NCBI RefSeq assembly: GCF_900187565.1
Contig: NZ_FYED01000006.1
Span: forward strand, 186,001-250,000
Length of the DNA stretch: 64,000 nucleotides
From: Pseudomonas sp. Irchel 3A7
GTDB lineage: Bacteria > Pseudomonadota > Gammaproteobacteria > Pseudomonadales > Pseudomonadaceae
Reading direction: 5' to 3'
In this document: positions 55,521 through 64,000 of the stretch, one piece after another
Layout: the number at the start of each line of letters is the position of its first letter
Numbering within the stretch: position 1 is the first letter of the stretch
Program-made: the position numbers and the translations under genes
The notes under the pieces: generated by a model
The model's input: only the letters and a program-made list of their open reading frames with translations
Databases searched by the model: none
Told to the model about the DNA's origin: nothing

Positions 55521-56680
55521 CGCGAGCAGGCTCGCTCCCACCTTCGATGTGTGTCGCACACACTGTTTGTGCCCGCTGAAGATCCCCTGTGGGAGCGAGC
55601 CTGCTCGCGAAGGCGGCCTGACAGCCGACCTGGATGCTGTTGGCCGAGTACATATCCATTCCTGCGGTAACGGCCACTATTGGTTCCGCCCTTACGGCGG
55701 GTCACTTGGAGAAGCGCCAAGTAACCAAGCGCTCTTGCCCCTGTCGTTCGGTGCCTCGCTGTGGCTCGGCATGCCCTCGCTCCGGTCCTGCTCCGTGGGC
55801 CGCCGCGATCGGCCATCCTTGGCCGTGCGCGGCTAACCCGGCATCCATGCCGGGTTGCCCACTGCGCAGAACCTGCGCTCGGCCTCTCGAGGGGGCGGGC
55901 ACCGCGTAAAGCCAAAGCGAGGCGGCCTTATAGCCGACCTGGCTTTGGCAGAGTGCTCATTTCCCTGTGGGAGCGGGCTTGCCCGCGATGGACGTCAACG
56001 ACAACGCGGGCTAACCGAATGATCGCGTTGCCCGAACGTTTTTCGCGAGCAGGCTCGCTCCCACCTTCGATGTGTGTCGCACACACTGTTTGTGGCCGCT
56101 GAAGATCCCCTGTGGGAGCGAGCCTGCTCGCGAAGGCGGCCTGACAGCCGACCTGGATGCTGTTGGCCGAGTACATATCCATTCCTGCGGTAACGGCCAC
56201 TATTGGTTCCGCCCTTACGGCGGGTCACTTGGAGAAGCGCCAAGTAACCAAGCGCTCTTGCCCCTGTCGTTCGGTGCCTCGCTGTGGCTCGGCATGCCCT
56301 CGCTCCGGTCCTGCTCCGTGGGCCCGCCGCGATCGGCCATCCCTGGCCGTGCGCGGCTAACCCGGCATCCATGCCGGGTTGCCCACTGCGCAGAACCTGC
56401 GCTCGGCCTCTCGGGAGGGCGGGCACCGCGTAAAGCCAAAGCGAGGCGGCCTTATAGCCGACCTGGCTTTGGCAGAGTGCTCATTTCCCTGTGGGAGCGG
56501 GCTTGCCCGCGATGGACGTCAACGATAACGCGGGCTAACCGAATGATCGCGTTGCCCCAACGTTTTTCGCGAGCAGGCTCGCTCCCACCTTCGATGTGTG
56601 TCGCACACACTGTTTGTGCCCGCTGAAGATCCCCTGTGGGAGCGAGCCTGCTCGCGAAGGCGGCCTGACAGCCGACCTGG
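55521..56680. repeat. 523/524-bp tandem duplication, about 2.2 copies, hairpin-rich element
   Basis: Copies begin with CGCGAGCAGGCTCGCTCCCA at 55521, 56044 and 56568; the third is cut near 56680. Copies 1 and 2 differ by a one-base indel (GGGCCGCCG against GGGCCCGCCG) and a few substitutions. Each holds REP arms, the linker AGCCGACCTGG and a ~280-bp block (55645-55925, 56168-56449) with successive hairpins: CCGCC-CTTAC-GGCGG, ACTTGG-CCAAGT, GGCCA-TCCT-TGGCC, AACCCGGCAT-CC-ATGCCGGGTT and GCGCAG-AAC-CTGCGC. Short open frames here have no family signature. No gene from 55403 to 56708. Confidence 0.95.
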
Positions 56681-56708
56681 CTTTTGCGGCTGTACCCCCG
56701 ATTTCTGG

Positions 56709-58043
56709 TTAGAAAGGCCCGAAGCCCAGCGGGTACTGGATGACGACGTAGATCCTGTCAATGTCATCGCCGGCCTGGGCCGCGTTGGCACGATGTGACA
56801 CATGGGACACCTGCAGGGACAAGCCCTTGGCCGCTCCGGACTGCACGATGTAGTGCAGGTCAATGTCACGCTCCCAATGCCGTCCGTCAGCGCCTTGTTG
56901 CGGTACGAACTCACCGGCTGACGCATCGAACGGGTTGTAGGCGCCGCCCTTGGGCGCGTGGGTGCCGTCGATCCCGCTGCCCCTGACATAACGCGTCATG
57001 AACTTCAGGCCGGGGAGGCCAAACGTGCCCAGGTCGAGGTCGTAACGTACCTGCCATGAGCGCTCACCCGCGCCGTTGAAGTCGGCGTATTTGATCGAGT
57101 TGGCAAGGTAGATCGAGTCGCCACCGACAAAGTCGAAGGGTGTGTCACCATTGATTTTTTGCCAGGCCAGGGTAAAAGCCTGCGCGTCGACGGTGTACCT
57201 GCCTGACAGGCTGAACGCGGTGTTGTCGATGGCGCCCGCCAGCGCCTGGCCGGTATCCCGCGTGTGATAGAGGTTGGCATCGAGGAACCATGGGTTTTGC
57301 TTCCAGTGCAGATTGCCGTAGTACTGGTGCCAGGTGTCGGTCAGCTCCGAGGCATACAACGCACCGCCGATGGGGCGCTGGGTGAACAGGTCGGCGCCCA
57401 GGAACGAAATACCGCCCGCTTCGGTATTGGCGCCATAACCGAAAAAATCGCCCTTGGACGATGAACTGTCCTGATTCTTGAAGGCCGTGAAGTGCCCGGC
57501 CTGAAGATTCAAACCATCGATTTCTCGACTGTTCAACACAAACCCCGTGGCATATTCCGGTTGCAGTCGCTTGTCCGCGGTGTCGAACACCGGGGTTTCC
57601 ACCAGCATCTCACCATAGGCCAGCGTGGTTCTCGACGCGTTGATTTTCAGGGCACCGCCAGCGCTGGAGTAATTGGGTTCACTGCGCCCGTCACTGTCGA
57701 CCGGCAACAGCCCTGTGCCGGAGTGACCTTTGCCGCCATCGAGTTTCAAACCCAAAAAGGCATGGGCATCGAGCCCTACGCCAATCGTGCCGGGCGTGAA
57801 TCCTGACTGGAATGTGCCGATAAAGCCTTGTGCCCACTCCTGCCGATAGCTTTTGCCCGAGGGTGAAGGAGAGCGGTAGTCGCTGTTGAGGTAAAAATTT
57901 CGACTGAGCACGTCAAGTGATGCACCGTCCAGAAAGCCCTGGGCGTTCTGCGCCGGCTCATCGGCCATGACGCCCCAACTGGCGAATAACAGTGGTAGCC
58001 ACAGAGTCAGTCGGGCAGCGCAATCGTGTGAGAAAAACGTCAT
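56709..58043 (-). CDS. OprD-family outer-membrane porin
   Basis: 444 aa from the ATG at 58043. The signal peptide (LTLWLPLLFASWGVMA) ends before DEPAQNAQGFLDGASLDVLS. The OprD start pattern RNFYLNSDYR and later WAQGFIGTFQSGFTPGTIGV, GLDAHAFLGLKLDGG, SWQVRYDLDL and a terminal YPLGFGPF (ending in Phe, as outer-membrane barrels do) define the family of substrate-specific 18-strand channels. Substrate is probably a small carboxylate, amino acid or peptide; not readable here. Confidence 0.94.
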   Translation of the reverse strand: MTFFSHDCAARLTLWLPLLFASWGVMADEPAQNAQGFLDGASLDVLSRNFYLNSDYRSPSPSGKSYRQEWAQGFIGTFQSGFTPGTIGVGLDAHAFLGLKLDGGKGHSGTGLLPVDSDGRSEPNYSSAGGALKINASRTTLAYGEMLVETPVFDTADKRLQPEYATGFVLNSREIDGLNLQAGHFTAFKNQDSSSSKGDFFGYGANTEAGGISFLGADLFTQRPIGGALYASELTDTWHQYYGNLHWKQNPWFLDANLYHTRDTGQALAGAIDNTAFSLSGRYTVDAQAFTLAWQKINGDTPFDFVGGDSIYLANSIKYADFNGAGERSWQVRYDLDLGTFGLPGLKFMTRYVRGSGIDGTHAPKGGAYNPFDASAGEFVPQQGADGRHWERDIDLHYIVQSGAAKGLSLQVSHVSHRANAAQAGDDIDRIYVVIQYPLGFGPF

Positions 58044-58220
58044 GAGCCAATCCAGTCGCGGTTGTTTCCTGGAGCAAAGCATCGTGACTTGAATTCAAGC
58101 GCGAATATTGAGCCGGTGTGCTGAGTTGCGATGCTGTTCAAGAAAAACGCAGTGCCGGTTGAGCGTCTATGCTGGGCAAACCGACTCCCCATCTTCGCAG
58201 TGAACTGCCAGGAGATATCA

Positions 58221-59297
58221 ATGGTGCCCAGTCCGCTCTCAGAGAAGGCCTTGTCCCGCGGGTTGCTCGATGTCCTGATCCGCGCCGGGTTGATTTTGGT
58301 TCTGGTGCTGTTCTGCTTTGAAATTTTCAGTCCGTTCCGCGACTTGATGCTGTGGTCGCTGATCCTGGCCATCACGCTCTACCCGTTGCAGAAAAAGCTC
58401 ATGGGGCCGCTGGGGCAAAAGGAAGGGCGGATTGCCACCTTGATCGTGCTGGTATCCATCGTGATCCTCATGGTGCCGATCTACCTGTTGGGCACCTCGA
58501 TTGCCGACTCGGTGGAACAGGCCATGACGGTCGTCAAGAACGAAGGCTTGCAAATTCCCCCGCCGTCCGAGTCCGTTGCCGGCTGGCCGCTGATCGGCAA
58601 GCCGCTGTCGGCCATCTGGTTGCAGGCCTCCACCGATCTGCCCGGATTGACCGAGAAATACATCCCGCAAATCAAAGGTGTAAGCCTGACGCTGCTGGGC
58701 AAACTGGCCGGTGTCGGGATGGGTTTTCTGACCTTCATCTTCGCCCTGATCATCGCCGGGATCTTCATGGCCTACGGCGAAGCCGGCAGCCGTGCGTCGG
58801 TACAGATCGCCTCGCGGGTCAGTGGCCCGGACAGGGGGCCGAAAATCGCCGCGCTCTGCACCGCCACGATCCGCGCCGTGGCGCTTGGCGTGGTCGGTAT
58901 CGCATTCATCCAGATGCTGCTGGTGGGCGTGGGATTTGTATTCAAGGGCATACCCGGCGCCGGGCTGCTGGCGCTGGCGGTGCTGTTGCTGGGCATCATG
59001 CAATTGCCGGTGACATTGATCACGCTACCGGTGATTGCCTATGTGTTTGCCACCGAGGGCGCCAGTACGGTGACTATCGTGTTTGCGATCTACGTTTTTG
59101 TCGCCGGGCTGGTGGACAACGTGCTCAAACCGTTGCTGCTGGGGCGCGGGGTCGACGTACCGATGCCGGTGGTGTTGATCGGCGCGCTGGGCGGCATGGT
59201 CACCAGCGGTATCATCGGTCTGTTCATCGGCCCGGTGGTGCTGGCGGTCGGCTACCAACTGTTCTGGCAGTGGGTGGAGGTTCGGCCACAAGAGTAG
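58221..59297 (+). CDS. AI-2E-family membrane permease (PerM/YdiK-like)
   Basis: 358 aa from the ATG at 58221 with AGGAGAT upstream. About seven to eight membrane helices, with paired helices near the N-terminus (AGLILVLVLFCFEIFSPFRD, LMLWSLILAITLYPLQK) and the C-terminal signature PVVLIGALGGMVTSGIIGLF with IGPVVLAVGYQLF. The family includes autoinducer-2 exporters and Na+/H+ antiporters as well as many unknowns, so the name is only a family label. Stand-alone gene. Confidence 0.9.
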   Translation: MVPSPLSEKALSRGLLDVLIRAGLILVLVLFCFEIFSPFRDLMLWSLILAITLYPLQKKLMGPLGQKEGRIATLIVLVSIVILMVPIYLLGTSIADSVEQAMTVVKNEGLQIPPPSESVAGWPLIGKPLSAIWLQASTDLPGLTEKYIPQIKGVSLTLLGKLAGVGMGFLTFIFALIIAGIFMAYGEAGSRASVQIASRVSGPDRGPKIAALCTATIRAVALGVVGIAFIQMLLVGVGFVFKGIPGAGLLALAVLLLGIMQLPVTLITLPVIAYVFATEGASTVTIVFAIYVFVAGLVDNVLKPLLLGRGVDVPMPVVLIGALGGMVTSGIIGLFIGPVVLAVGYQLFWQWVEVRPQE

Positions 59298-59369
59298 GGA
59301 AGGTCCATAACCCCGGTTTGCGCAGTATCATGAACTGCCGCACGGGTGGCACTTGCAGAGGGTTGAATC

Positions 59370-59834
59370 ATGACCGTTCATGCCTGGGAAAAGCTCTACC
59401 TCGATGACCTGCAACTGGGGCAGGTGTTTGAAAGCGACACCCTTCGCGTCGACCGAAACGCGATGCTGGCGTTTGCCCAACAGTTCGATCCGCAACCTTT
59501 CCATCTTGATGACGAGGCCGGCCGCATGAGCCTGTTCGGCGGGCTGGCGGCCAGCGGCTGGAACACCGCGGCGTTGACCATGAAACTCCTGGTCGACAGT
59601 GTGCCGCTGGCCGACGGCATCATCGGCCTGGGCATCGAACTGAACTGGCCGCACCCAACCCATGCGGAGGACGAATTGCGGCTGACGACGACCGTGAAAG
59701 CCATCGAACCGTCCGCCACCAAGACCGACCGGGGCGTGGTGACCATGTTGATGGAAACCCGCAATCAGCATGGCAAAACGGTTCAGCGGGCCACCGGCAG
59801 ACTGCTGGTGTTCAGGGAACCGGCACCGGATTGA
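59370..59834 (+). CDS. MaoC-family (R)-enoyl-CoA hydratase-like protein
   Basis: 154 aa, single hot-dog fold. The hydratase site is FDPQPFHLDDEAG (Asp-x4-His) followed by FGGLAASGWNTAAL. Likely hydrates an enoyl-CoA or related thioester. Its neighbours give no pathway. The 3' end overlaps the convergent LysR gene by 23 bp. Confidence 0.9.
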   Translation: MTVHAWEKLYLDDLQLGQVFESDTLRVDRNAMLAFAQQFDPQPFHLDDEAGRMSLFGGLAASGWNTAALTMKLLVDSVPLADGIIGLGIELNWPHPTHAEDELRLTTTVKAIEPSATKTDRGVVTMLMETRNQHGKTVQRATGRLLVFREPAPD

Positions 59835-60693
59835 GCGGCCATTGGTTGATTCGCTCGAAGCAGGACACCAGGAAACTCATCACCGCCTGGACGGACGGGA
59901 TGTGCCGGATATCATTGTGCACGAGCAACCACACGTCACGCTCCAGTCGCGGTCCCTCTGCCTCAACGGCTTGCAGGCCGTAACGCGCGCCGAGAAAACC
60001 GGGCAGGGCCGCGATACCGGCACCGGCCTGGACGAAATTGGCCTGGATATTCAGATCATTGCTGCGTAGAAGGATCGGTCGATCTCCCGCCTGTTCCTTG
60101 AGCCAGACCTGCTGCGGACTTTGATCGAGACTCTCGTCGTAGGCAATGAACACCCGATCCTGCGGGGCTGTGTTGGCCAGGTAATCCTGCGAGCCATACA
60201 GCGCGAATGACACCGTGGCGACCTTGCGCACCACCAGGTCCGGTTCCTTGGGCCGGCTCAGGCGCACGGCGATATCGGCTTCACGACGCGACAAAGAGGC
60301 ACTGCCCAGGCTGCCAATCAACTGCAACGACAATAGCGGGTATTGCTCGCGCAACAGCTTGATACGCGGTGCGATCAACGCACAGGCCATGGCCGGCGGA
60401 GCGCTGACGGTGACTTCGCCGGCATGGCTTTCCTGGCCGGTTTGCGCGGTGCGCTGCACTGCGAACGACTCGCTTTCCATGCGCTGTCCCGACTGGGCGA
60501 TGCGCTCGCCATCCACCGTGAGTACATACGAGCGCGGGCGTCGGTCCACCAGTTTCACGTTCAGCGAGCTTTCCAGCGCACTGATACGCCGCGCTACCGT
60601 GGCGTGGTCGACATTCAGCTTTCGCGCCGCCGCCGAGAGCGATCGCTCCTGGGCGAAAACAATGAAATAGCGCAAATCCTCCCAATCGAACAT
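59812..60693 (-). CDS. LysR-type regulator, divergent from a DMT exporter
   Basis: 293 aa from the ATG at 60693 (MFDWEDLRYFIVFAQERSLS); the longer frame to 60834 is not needed. Winged helix RSLSAAARKLNVDHATVARR and a substrate-binding domain (LRSNDLNIQANFVQAGAGIAAL). Divergent from the DMT transporter at 60827, its likely target. Confidence 0.92.
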   Translation of the reverse strand: MFDWEDLRYFIVFAQERSLSAAARKLNVDHATVARRISALESSLNVKLVDRRPRSYVLTVDGERIAQSGQRMESESFAVQRTAQTGQESHAGEVTVSAPPAMACALIAPRIKLLREQYPLLSLQLIGSLGSASLSRREADIAVRLSRPKEPDLVVRKVATVSFALYGSQDYLANTAPQDRVFIAYDESLDQSPQQVWLKEQAGDRPILLRSNDLNIQANFVQAGAGIAALPGFLGARYGLQAVEAEGPRLERDVWLLVHNDIRHIPSVQAVMSFLVSCFERINQWPLNPVPVP

Positions 60694-60826
60694 GGGCGTT
60701 TTCTCACAGATAAGGTGAACAAACAGGGAATTTTTCCCCATCGCCAGGCTTGCAAGAATAGTCCGGCGCCTGAAGTGCAGGTGCGAACGATCGGCAGTTT
60801 GTCGAGCGATTGGCGAGGAAACAACC

Positions 60827-61771
60827 ATGAGCAAAGCAACCCCGCTGGCCTATGCCGGCATCCTGGGTGCCACGTTTTTCTGGGGCACCAACTTCAACGC
60901 CGGGGCCTACATCATCAAGAGCATGGCACCGCTGAGCGCATCCATTGAGCGCTTCTCCATCTCGACCCTGTTATTGCTGCTGATCTTCGGCCTGGTGGGC
61001 AAGCTACGGTTCAGTGTGCTGCAGAACAACCTGCTGGCGTTCATCGGTCTGGGGCTGCTCGGATTTACCGGGTTCAGTGTCGCAACGTTTTTCGGCCTGC
61101 AAACCACCACGCCTATCAACGGCGCGCTGATCCTGGCGACCACGCCGCTGTGGACCATGATCCTTGCCGTGCTGCTGGAAGGCGAACGGATCGATCGCGG
61201 CCGTGCCATCGGCCTGGCCTTGGGTTTGCTCGGTGTCGGCCTGGTGATTACCCGTGGCGATATCCAGGTATTGCTGGGGCTTAAGGTGGTCAGCGGTGAC
61301 GCGATGATCCTGGCCGGCAGCATGGCCTGGGCGGCGAACATGGTCGGCACCCGGCGGTTCGTCAAAGACGCGACGCCATTGGAAACCACCAGTTTCTCCA
61401 TGTTGTTCGGTGTGCTTGGCCTGATCGTACTGGGCTTCCTTTTTGAAGACCCGATCGCCAGCATCCGGCAAGCATCGCTTGCCGTGCATGAAGCCGTTGT
61501 GTACCTGGCGATCGGCGGGTCAGTGGTGGCCTATTTGCTGTGGTTCAAAGGAATCCATGCCATCGGCGCCGCCCGGACCTCGATTTTCTTCAACCTGGCG
61601 CCGGTATTCACCATGTTGGTGTCATCGGTCATGGGCGTGTGGCCGAATGTCTGGCAACTGTTGGGGGCGGGCGGTGTGATCCTCGGGGTGTTGTTTGCTT
61701 CGGGGTTGGTGCTGGGTGGGGTCAAACCGCCAGTGGTCGTAGCCAGTCAATGCCGCAACAGTGCGGCATGA
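60827..61771 (+). CDS. EamA/DMT-family transporter
   Basis: 314 aa with ten helices in two EamA repeats. Repeat 1 starts AYAGILGATFFWGTNFNAG and ends LGVGLVITRGD; repeat 2 starts AMILAGSMAWAANMVGTRR. Members export amino acids, purines or other metabolites. The LysR gene next door probably controls it. A C-terminal hairpin (TGCCGC-AACAGT-GCGGCA) overlaps the last codons. Confidence 0.92.
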   Translation: MSKATPLAYAGILGATFFWGTNFNAGAYIIKSMAPLSASIERFSISTLLLLLIFGLVGKLRFSVLQNNLLAFIGLGLLGFTGFSVATFFGLQTTTPINGALILATTPLWTMILAVLLEGERIDRGRAIGLALGLLGVGLVITRGDIQVLLGLKVVSGDAMILAGSMAWAANMVGTRRFVKDATPLETTSFSMLFGVLGLIVLGFLFEDPIASIRQASLAVHEAVVYLAIGGSVVAYLLWFKGIHAIGAARTSIFFNLAPVFTMLVSSVMGVWPNVWQLLGAGGVILGVLFASGLVLGGVKPPVVVASQCRNSAA

Positions 61772-61788
61772 CCGGAGCCAGTAGCCAG

Positions 61789-61811
61789 AAGAGGCCTGTT
61801 GCCGGCCTCTT
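61789..61811. terminator. Hairpin between convergent DMT and MFS genes
   Basis: AAGAGGCC, loop TGTTGCC, GGCCTCTT: a perfect 8-bp stem in the 60-bp gap. No T-run. Confidence 0.55.
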
Positions 61812-61831
61812 ACCGCTCGTATCGAGGAGGC

Positions 61832-63097
61832 TCAGGTTTGCGGTACGGCTACGCCTTCAGGGGCGCCCGGTTTGTTCAGGACGGCCCGATACAGCAGGCT
61901 GGAGACCATGAACCCGAGAATGGCCAGCAGGCTCATCAAGCCGAACACATAGTTGTAACCCTGTTGACCCGGGAAGTGATCGAGGATAGCGCCATAGATC
62001 ACGTAGGCGAACATGCCCGGCGCGTAACCGATCAGGCATCCGATACCGAAGGCCGAGCCGGTGATGTGCTGGGGAATGCCGACTTCGCCCATGGGGGCCC
62101 AGAACACGCCGCGCATGGAAAAGACAATCAAGGCGAAGGAGAGGGTGGCCGCCATGCCCGCGTAGATGAAACTCGGGCTTTTCGGGATCAGCATGATCAC
62201 GCCCATCAACGGCAGCAACGCCATGAATGCCCACTTCAGGTAACGGCTGGTGCTCTTGAACCGCTTGTCCGCGATGAAGCCACCGGCGGGGCCACCGAGA
62301 ATCTTGAGGAAGTACTGATTGATGATGCCGTAGGCGCCCACCAGTGCCACCGGCAGTCCATACACCTCCTTGAGGTAGGGAATGAAATAAGTCAAACCGC
62401 AATACACGATATAGACCATGAACACGTTGAGACTCACCAGCCAGATACCCGGTACCTTGACCGCCTCCAGAAGATTCCCCAGACCGTTTCTCGGCTTGGC
62501 AATCGTCTGTTCGCTATTGCCCTTGAGCAGGAACCAGGTCAGGACTCCAGCAAGAATGTCGATGACCGAGTAGAACAGGATCGCGGACTTCAAACCCGCC
62601 GCACCCGAGCCCATGGCAATGAAGACACCCAATGCAGAGAAGGCGACCAGGGTATCGATCACGCCACGCCCGCCTTCCAGCAGACCGAACAACCGGCCTT
62701 GTTCCTTGTCGTCACCCAGGTTGCGGATGGCCTTGAGCAGTGACGGCCAAAAGATGCAGTCGGCGCAGACAGCCAGCAGGCTGAACACGATCAATAGATT
62801 GCTGAAGGACGGAAAGCTGGCCAGGTAGAGCCCCAGGCTGCCGGTACCGAGCAGGCCGACGGGAATCAGTTTGCGTGTATCGAAACGGTCGGCAAGCATG
62901 CCGCCGACGACAAAGAGCGCGGTGGCAATGATGGCATTGGCGCTGAGCAACAATCCGATTTGCGTGTGGGTCAACCCCATGAACTCTTGCATGGGCACAT
63001 AGAAGGCGTCCTTGAGGTTCGCCAGTTTGTAGATGGTGCCGCCCCCGAGGATGAGAATCAGGAATCTGAGCCATTTGGCTTTGTCGTGCGTTGTCAT
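61832..63097 (-). CDS. MFS transporter, YihN-like
   Basis: 421 aa, twelve helices. Signature loop MLADRFDTRKLIPVGLLGTG between helices 2 and 3; start GGGTIYKLANLKDAFYVPMQ, a segment I associate with the YihN group. GGPAGGFIADKRFK repeats the signature in the second half. It is encoded 34 bp after the TIM-barrel isomerase gene on the same strand, so it probably imports that enzyme's sugar or polyol. Confidence 0.9.
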   Translation of the reverse strand: MTTHDKAKWLRFLILILGGGTIYKLANLKDAFYVPMQEFMGLTHTQIGLLLSANAIIATALFVVGGMLADRFDTRKLIPVGLLGTGSLGLYLASFPSFSNLLIVFSLLAVCADCIFWPSLLKAIRNLGDDKEQGRLFGLLEGGRGVIDTLVAFSALGVFIAMGSGAAGLKSAILFYSVIDILAGVLTWFLLKGNSEQTIAKPRNGLGNLLEAVKVPGIWLVSLNVFMVYIVYCGLTYFIPYLKEVYGLPVALVGAYGIINQYFLKILGGPAGGFIADKRFKSTSRYLKWAFMALLPLMGVIMLIPKSPSFIYAGMAATLSFALIVFSMRGVFWAPMGEVGIPQHITGSAFGIGCLIGYAPGMFAYVIYGAILDHFPGQQGYNYVFGLMSLLAILGFMVSSLLYRAVLNKPGAPEGVAVPQT

Positions 63098-63131
63098 TTT
63101 TATTCTCCAGACGAATGGGTAAAAGCGCGTG

Positions 63132-64000
63132 TCACTTGGCCAGGGTCAACTCGGCCAGCGTTCGGAACTCGGCCAGCAAACCGCGTACATAGGCGATCTG
63201 GTTGTTCGCCCAGCGGTGTTCGTCGGCCAGCATCCGCTCCAGCGAGAACCCGGCAGGCAACGCCGTTTCACTCATCTCCCGGTACGCGATAAACGGGTCG
63301 GCGGTTTCGTCGATCTGGCGGAATGCCGGGGCGACGTAATGGTTTTCCTGCTCGAGGATGAACGCGATGACTTGCGGGGATGAGTCGCCGAGCATGAGCA
63401 GTTCGAACAACATGCGTGCATTCGGCAGGTCGTCTTCGGCACTCCCCTGCAGCACGCCGTAATGGCCGAAGCCGTTTTGCTCGGGAACGATACGCACCCC
63501 CTTCAGATGCACCTGGCGTATGTGCGGTGCCAGGCTCCGTAACGCCTGTATCGGTTGTTCGCAGGCATTGATCATGTTGCCGAAGTCGAACAGGGCATGC
63601 AGCCGAGGGTGGTTGAGTCGGTTCAGCAGTTGCGCGATTTCTGCGCTCTTGAGTTCTTCGTGCTGCTCGAAGTCGAAGTACAGGTCATGCTCGTCAGCCT
63701 GCTGCGCGAGGTAATGCAGGTCAGATTCGATCATGTCCATGACCCGGGAAAGCGCGCCTTCGTAGCGTGAGTAAACGCGTATGTTGCGGGTCCCCAACGC
63801 CCTGGCGATGGCGATCACCTGATCGACATCGTGTTTGCGTGTGCTGCTGATCTCCAGATGTACATCCAGGCCCAGCGCATCGGCTTTTTCGGCAAAGGCC
63901 TGAAGTTGCGTGGCGGTCATCTGGCTCAGGCTGTTTTCTTCACCGTCGAGCAGGTGCAGGCTCAGGCCTTGCAACTCATGGCGATAGGCGAAGTCCAGAA
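63132..64000 (-). CDS. TIM-barrel sugar isomerase/epimerase, 5' end outside the window
   Basis: At least 289 residues; the frame stays open to the right edge (LDFAYRHE precedes the TTG at 63974), so the N-terminus is missing. AP endonuclease family 2/xylose isomerase-like fold with metal-site segments DVHLEISSTR, YFDFEQHEELKSAE, HALFDFGNM, RQVHLKGVR and FILEQENHYV. Catalysis on an unknown sugar or polyol. Forms an operon with the downstream MFS gene. Confidence 0.88.
   Translation of the reverse strand, partial: LDFAYRHELQGLSLHLLDGEENSLSQMTATQLQAFAEKADALGLDVHLEISSTRKHDVDQVIAIARALGTRNIRVYSRYEGALSRVMDMIESDLHYLAQQADEHDLYFDFEQHEELKSAEIAQLLNRLNHPRLHALFDFGNMINACEQPIQALRSLAPHIRQVHLKGVRIVPEQNGFGHYGVLQGSAEDDLPNARMLFELLMLGDSSPQVIAFILEQENHYVAPAFRQIDETADPFIAYREMSETALPAGFSLERMLADEHRWANNQIAYVRGLLAEFRTLAELTLAK

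Noticed and set aside
55542..56626. Several 60-180 aa open frames in the duplicated region
   Set aside because: They run across REP arms and hairpins in several frames at once, have no ribosome binding sites and no domain signature.
55307..56708. Genomic island integrated at selC
   Set aside because: No integrase gene and no duplicate of the tRNA 3' end found downstream in the window.

Overview
The window is a stretch of chromosome from a Pseudomonas of the fluorescens group. The evidence is the high-GC coding style, dozens of REP palindromes of the GTGGGAGCGAGCCTGCTCGC type between genes, an aprA-aprI-aprDEF exoprotease cluster followed by two polyurethanase-type lipases (pueB, pueA), and a complete mexS/mexT/mexEF-oprN efflux locus. 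No insertion sequence, integrase, prophage or CRISPR array was found. Both ends cut through genes.

Layout. 1-1.1 kb: 3' end of an HlyD/EmrA-like efflux adaptor, then a 134-bp-period REP array. 1.2-10.5 kb: oprN, mexF and mexE on the minus strand, a Fic toxin with its YhfG-type antitoxin wedged between mexE and the activator gene mexT, then divergent mexS. 11-14 kb: an unrecognised 496-aa protein and a MocR-type regulator. 14-20 kb: pgm, a pirin, a UvrD-like helicase and a DUF1652 protein. 20-24.7 kb: an AraC-type regulator with an NTF2-like N-terminus, an FAD amine oxidoreductase, a cupin and a polyamine-type binding protein (a probable amine-use cluster), then a secreted LprI/MliC-like protein. 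25.3-35.6 kb: serralysin, its inhibitor, the type I secretion machine and two RTX lipases it probably exports. 35.7-40 kb: a small lipoprotein, a FAN1-type nuclease and a nuclease-XPD/DinG helicase fusion with overlapping ends. 40-46 kb: hybrid histidine kinase, cation/proton antiporter, SDR and a C-S lyase/aminotransferase. 46.2-55.4 kb: a complete selenocysteine cassette, fdnG (in-frame UGA), fdnH, fdnI, fdhE, selA, selB and selC (tRNA-Sec). 55.4-56.7 kb: gene-free, holding a 523/524-bp tandem duplication of a hairpin-rich element. 56.7-64 kb: OprD-type porin, AI-2E-family permease, MaoC hydratase, LysR regulator with divergent DMT exporter, MFS transporter and a TIM-barrel isomerase cut by the window end.

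How genes work together. MexT should activate mexEF-oprN, with MexS feeding in redox status. AprD/E/F should export AprA and both lipases, and an RsmA/E-type site covers the aprA ribosome binding site. The fdn-sel block encodes a selenoenzyme, its maturation factor and every dedicated Sec factor except selD.

The points I rate highest are the Fic/YhfG module bounded by 17-bp direct repeats, one copy lying in the 3' end of mexT; the tandemly duplicated structured element beside selC; the paired FAN1 and nuclease-helicase genes; and the uncharacterised gene beside the MocR regulator.
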